Shown here piece after piece: positions 61,894 through 64,000 of a DNA stretch of 64,000 nt. This DNA comes from JALORV01 sp035429805 (GTDB taxonomy: Bacteria > Pseudomonadota > Gammaproteobacteria > Burkholderiales > Burkholderiaceae_F), in contig DAOMFL010000001.1 in assembly GCA_035429805.1 (NCBI GenBank), forward strand, positions 62,001 through 126,000, written 5' to 3'. Under the pieces are notes generated by a model. The model had not been told where the DNA came from and did no database searches. It saw only the letters and a program-made list of their open reading frames with translations. The position numbers were made by a program, and so were the translations under genes. Within the stretch, counting starts at the first letter, position 1. Every line of letters starts with the position of its first letter.

Positions 61894-63036
61894 ATGACCG
61901 CGGCGTTCGAACTGCTCGCCACGGACGGCGCCGCGCGGCGCGGCCGCCTTGCACTGGCGCACGGCCCGGTCGAGACGCCGGTGTTCATGCCGGTCGGCAC
62001 CTACGGCACGGTCAAGGCGATGGCGCCGGCAGAGCTCGTCGACGCCGGCGCACAGATCGTGCTCGGCAACACGTTTCATCTGTGGCTGCGACCGGGGCTC
62101 GACGTCATCGAGGCCCACGGCGGATTGCACCGCTTCATGGGCTGGGAGCGGCCGATCCTGACCGATTCCGGAGGCTTCCAGGTGTTCTCGCTCGGGCCGC
62201 TGCGCAGGATCGCCGAAGACGGGGTGCGCTTCGCCTCGCCGGTGAACGGCGACCGGCTGCTGCTGACGCCGGAGGAATCGATGCGCATCCAGAGCGTGCT
62301 CGATTCCGACATCGCGATGGTGTTCGACGAGTGCACGCCCTACCAGATCGACGGGCGGCCGGCGACCACGGATGAGGCAGCACGATCGATGCAGCTGTCG
62401 CTGCGCTGGGCGCAGCGCAGCCGCGATGCGTTCGACCACCTCGGCGAAGCGCGCGGCCGCCGCAACGCGATCTTCGGCATCGTGCAGGGTGGCATGTACG
62501 AGCCGCTGCGCGACGAATCGCTCGGCGGGCTCGCGAGCATCGGCTTCGACGGCTACGCGATCGGCGGGCTCTCGGTGGGCGAACCGAAGGAGGACATGCT
62601 GCGCATCCTGGCGCACACGACCCCGAGGCTGCCCGCCGACCGCCCGCGCTACCTGATGGGCGTCGGCACGCCGGAGGACCTGCTCGACGGGATCGCGGCG
62701 GGCATCGACATGTTCGACTGCGTGATGCCGACCCGCAACGCGCGCAACGGCTGGCTCTTCACGCGCTACGGCGACCTGAAGCTGCGCAATGCCCGCTATC
62801 GCAGCGACCTCGAGCCTTTGGAGCCCGGCTGCACCTGCCCGACCTGCCGCCAGTTCAGCCGCGCTTACCTGCACCACCTGCAGCGGGTCAACGAGATCCT
62901 CGGGGCGCGGCTCAACACCGTGCACAACCTGCACTTCTACCTCGGGCTGATGCGCGAAGCCCGCGCCGCGATCGAAGCCGGACGCTTCGAGGCGTATCGC
63001 AGGGATTTCACGCAGAACCGCGCACGCGGCGTCTGA
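61894..63036 (+). CDS. tgt: queuine/preQ1 tRNA-guanine transglycosylase
   Basis: 380 residues. TPVFMPVGTYGTVKAM, ILTDSGGFQVFSL with the active-site Asp, GIVQGGMY, FDCVMPTRNARNG with the second Asp, and the zinc site CTCPTCRQFSRAYLHHL. It exchanges G34 for preQ1 in GUN-anticodon tRNAs. The ATG at 61894 is favoured by a GGAGG run about 8 bases upstream; an in-frame ATG at 61873 is the alternative. Confidence 0.95.
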   Translation: MTAAFELLATDGAARRGRLALAHGPVETPVFMPVGTYGTVKAMAPAELVDAGAQIVLGNTFHLWLRPGLDVIEAHGGLHRFMGWERPILTDSGGFQVFSLGPLRRIAEDGVRFASPVNGDRLLLTPEESMRIQSVLDSDIAMVFDECTPYQIDGRPATTDEAARSMQLSLRWAQRSRDAFDHLGEARGRRNAIFGIVQGGMYEPLRDESLGGLASIGFDGYAIGGLSVGEPKEDMLRILAHTTPRLPADRPRYLMGVGTPEDLLDGIAAGIDMFDCVMPTRNARNGWLFTRYGDLKLRNARYRSDLEPLEPGCTCPTCRQFSRAYLHHLQRVNEILGARLNTVHNLHFYLGLMREARAAIEAGRFEAYRRDFTQNRARGV

Positions 63037-63049
63037 GAGCCGCCCGCCC

Positions 63050-63055
63050 TATAAT
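63050..63055 (+). promoter_or_regulatory. -10 TATAAT upstream of yajC
   Basis: A perfect TATAAT 68 bases before the yajC ATG; no clear -35. Confidence 0.4.
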
Positions 63056-63123
63056 TCAACGGTTTTGCGCGGCTCGCTGCCAGCGGGCCTGTGCGAGCCC
63101 ACACTTACTCCGCGGGGACCCCG

Positions 63124-63471
63124 ATGTTCTTCATTGCAAACGCGTACGCCCAGACCGCTCCGGCGGCTCAGCCGGGCGCCGAGTCGTCGCTGATGTCGAT
63201 CGGCTTCATGGTCGTGATCTTCGTCGTCTTCTACTTCCTGCTGATCCGCCCGCAGGTCAAGCGCCAAAAAGAGCACAAGTCGATGGTCGAGGCGCTGAAC
63301 AAGGGCGACGAGGTCGTGACAGCCGGCGGCATCGTCGGCAAGATCACCGAGATCGCGGACCAGTACGTCACGTTGCAGGTCGCGTCCGTCAACGGCCAGC
63401 CGGTGCAGATCTCGATGCAGCGTGCCGCCGTTCAGACTCTGCTGCCCAAGGGCACGGTCAAGTCGCTGTGA
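63124..63471 (+). CDS. yajC: Sec translocase accessory protein YajC
   Basis: 115 residues. The start MFFIANAYAQ is followed by one membrane helix (SIGFMVVIFVVFYFLLIRPQ) and the conserved KRQKEHKSMVEALNKGDEVVTAGGIVGKI. YajC joins SecDF at the translocon. An in-frame ORF start at 63091 is less likely. Confidence 0.93.
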   Translation: MFFIANAYAQTAPAAQPGAESSLMSIGFMVVIFVVFYFLLIRPQVKRQKEHKSMVEALNKGDEVVTAGGIVGKITEIADQYVTLQVASVNGQPVQISMQRAAVQTLLPKGTVKSL

Positions 63472-63597
63472 CCGGAAACAGAGTCGTCCGGCGCAACCGC
63501 TGTTTCTCAACGTGATGCCCTGCCCCGCTTCGTGCCGTTGCACTGGGGCCGGGCGCCCGGCCGCCCGAAGCCCGGCCCCCTGACCAGGCTCGCCCGA

Positions 63598-63628
63598 GTG
63601 CACGTGCGACCCGCAGGGTCGCGTACAC
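63598..63628. repeat. hairpin repeat, third copy (GCA loop)
   Basis: GCGACCC-GCA-GGGTCGC is framed by GTGCACGT and GTACAC, the same frame as at 7382-7417 but with a different stem. It lies in the 172-bp space between yajC and secD. Confidence 0.6.
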
Positions 63629-63643
63629 GAGGGCGACAGGACT

Positions 63644-64000
63644 ATGAATCGCTACCCCCTCTGGAAATACATCGTCATCGCGGTCGCGCTGCTGATCGGC
63701 GCGCTGTACACGCTCCCGAACTTCTTCGGCGAGTCGCCCGCGGTGCAGGTTTCGTCCGGCAAGCCGACGGTCAAGGTCGATGCCGCGCTGATGACGCGCG
63801 TCGAGACGCTGCTCAAGGACGCGAAGCTCGAAACGACGGGCATGTTCTTCGACACGACCGCGCTGAATTCGACGGTGCGCGCGCGCTTTCGCGACACCGA
63901 CGTGCAGCTGCAGGCCAAGGACGCACTGCAGCGGGCGCTCAATCCGAATCCCGAAGATCCCTCCTATATCGTCGCGCTCAATCTGATATCCAACACGCCG
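63644..64000 (+). CDS. secD: protein translocase subunit SecD, N-terminal part (runs off window)
   Basis: 119 codons in an open frame to the window edge. MNRYPLWKYIVIAVALLIGALYTLPNFFGESPAVQV (in parts: NRYPLWKYIVIAVALLIG, LPNFFGESPAVQV) is the typical SecD first helix and periplasmic start. It uses proton-motive force to aid export. ACAGG lies upstream of the ATG. Confidence 0.93.
   Translation, partial: MNRYPLWKYIVIAVALLIGALYTLPNFFGESPAVQVSSGKPTVKVDAALMTRVETLLKDAKLETTGMFFDTTALNSTVRARFRDTDVQLQAKDALQRALNPNPEDPSYIVALNLISNTP

Overview
The window (about two-thirds G+C; one 100-base run of N at 49149-49248) looks like a chromosomal contig of a betaproteobacterium, most likely Burkholderiales. The evidence is gene order and family content: yajC-secD after queA-tgt, the queG-tsaE-amiC series, hda-HAD-pcnB-folK-dNK-panB-panC, and a 78-residue Trp-rich protein of a type I associate with Burkholderiales. 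No phage structural genes, transposases, rRNA or CRISPR arrays were seen.

Layout. 1-4.4 kb: a propionyl/methylmalonyl-CoA block (meaB tail, acyl-CoA carboxylase beta and alpha, a VOC protein likely to be methylmalonyl-CoA epimerase). 4.4-9.5 kb: lgt, ilvD, a palindromic non-coding element, the Trp-rich protein, a c-type cytochrome, dadA. 9.6-14.8 kb: a complete branched-chain amino-acid ABC operon (livKHMGF) with a broken extra copy of the livF start. 14.8-20.7 kb: a minus-strand operon GNAT-argC-paiB-transglutaminase behind an Arg-rich leader ORF and an intrinsic terminator, then an AscD-type flavin reductase divergent from an epimerase. 20.7-25.6 kb: an E1 alpha/beta pair without an E2, coupled to a TRAP transporter. 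25.7-33.8 kb: tRNA-Thr, an AEC transporter, queG, tsaE, amiC, a LysR regulator, DedA, mutL.

33.8-50 kb is the accessory-looking part. It holds a Coa1-like reading frame that seems frameshifted; a minus-strand set (DUF3175 protein, an acyl-carrier/GNAT fusion, two unrecognised small proteins); and, divergently, an acetyl-CoA synthetase-like enzyme, a flavodoxin, pyruvate-dehydrogenase-like E1 alpha, E1 beta and E2, and a free acyl carrier protein related to the carrier domain of the fusion. These are followed by a HAD phosphatase, gpsA, and an Fbp/Pot-type ABC importer. The assembly gap interrupts a DHFR-family gene and is followed by about 415 bp of hairpin-dense, lower-GC non-coding DNA.

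50-64 kb is housekeeping: Bcr/CflA efflux, miaA, a divergent purM-like gene, hda, a HAD phosphatase, pcnB, folK, DUF486, deoxynucleoside kinase, panB, panC, RDD, tRNA-Leu(CAA) with a second copy of its 3' half 167 bp downstream, queA, tgt, yajC, and the start of secD.

The strongest candidates for something undescribed are: (1) a 23-codon Arg-rich leader ORF plus terminator ahead of the argC operon; (2) the PDH/ACP/ACP-GNAT gene set; (3) the duplicated livF start that stays translationally coupled to livF through a palindromic insert; (4) several starts where a -10 hexamer lies only 7-8 nt before ATG, suggesting leaderless mRNAs; and (5) a family of variable-stem hairpins with conserved flanks.
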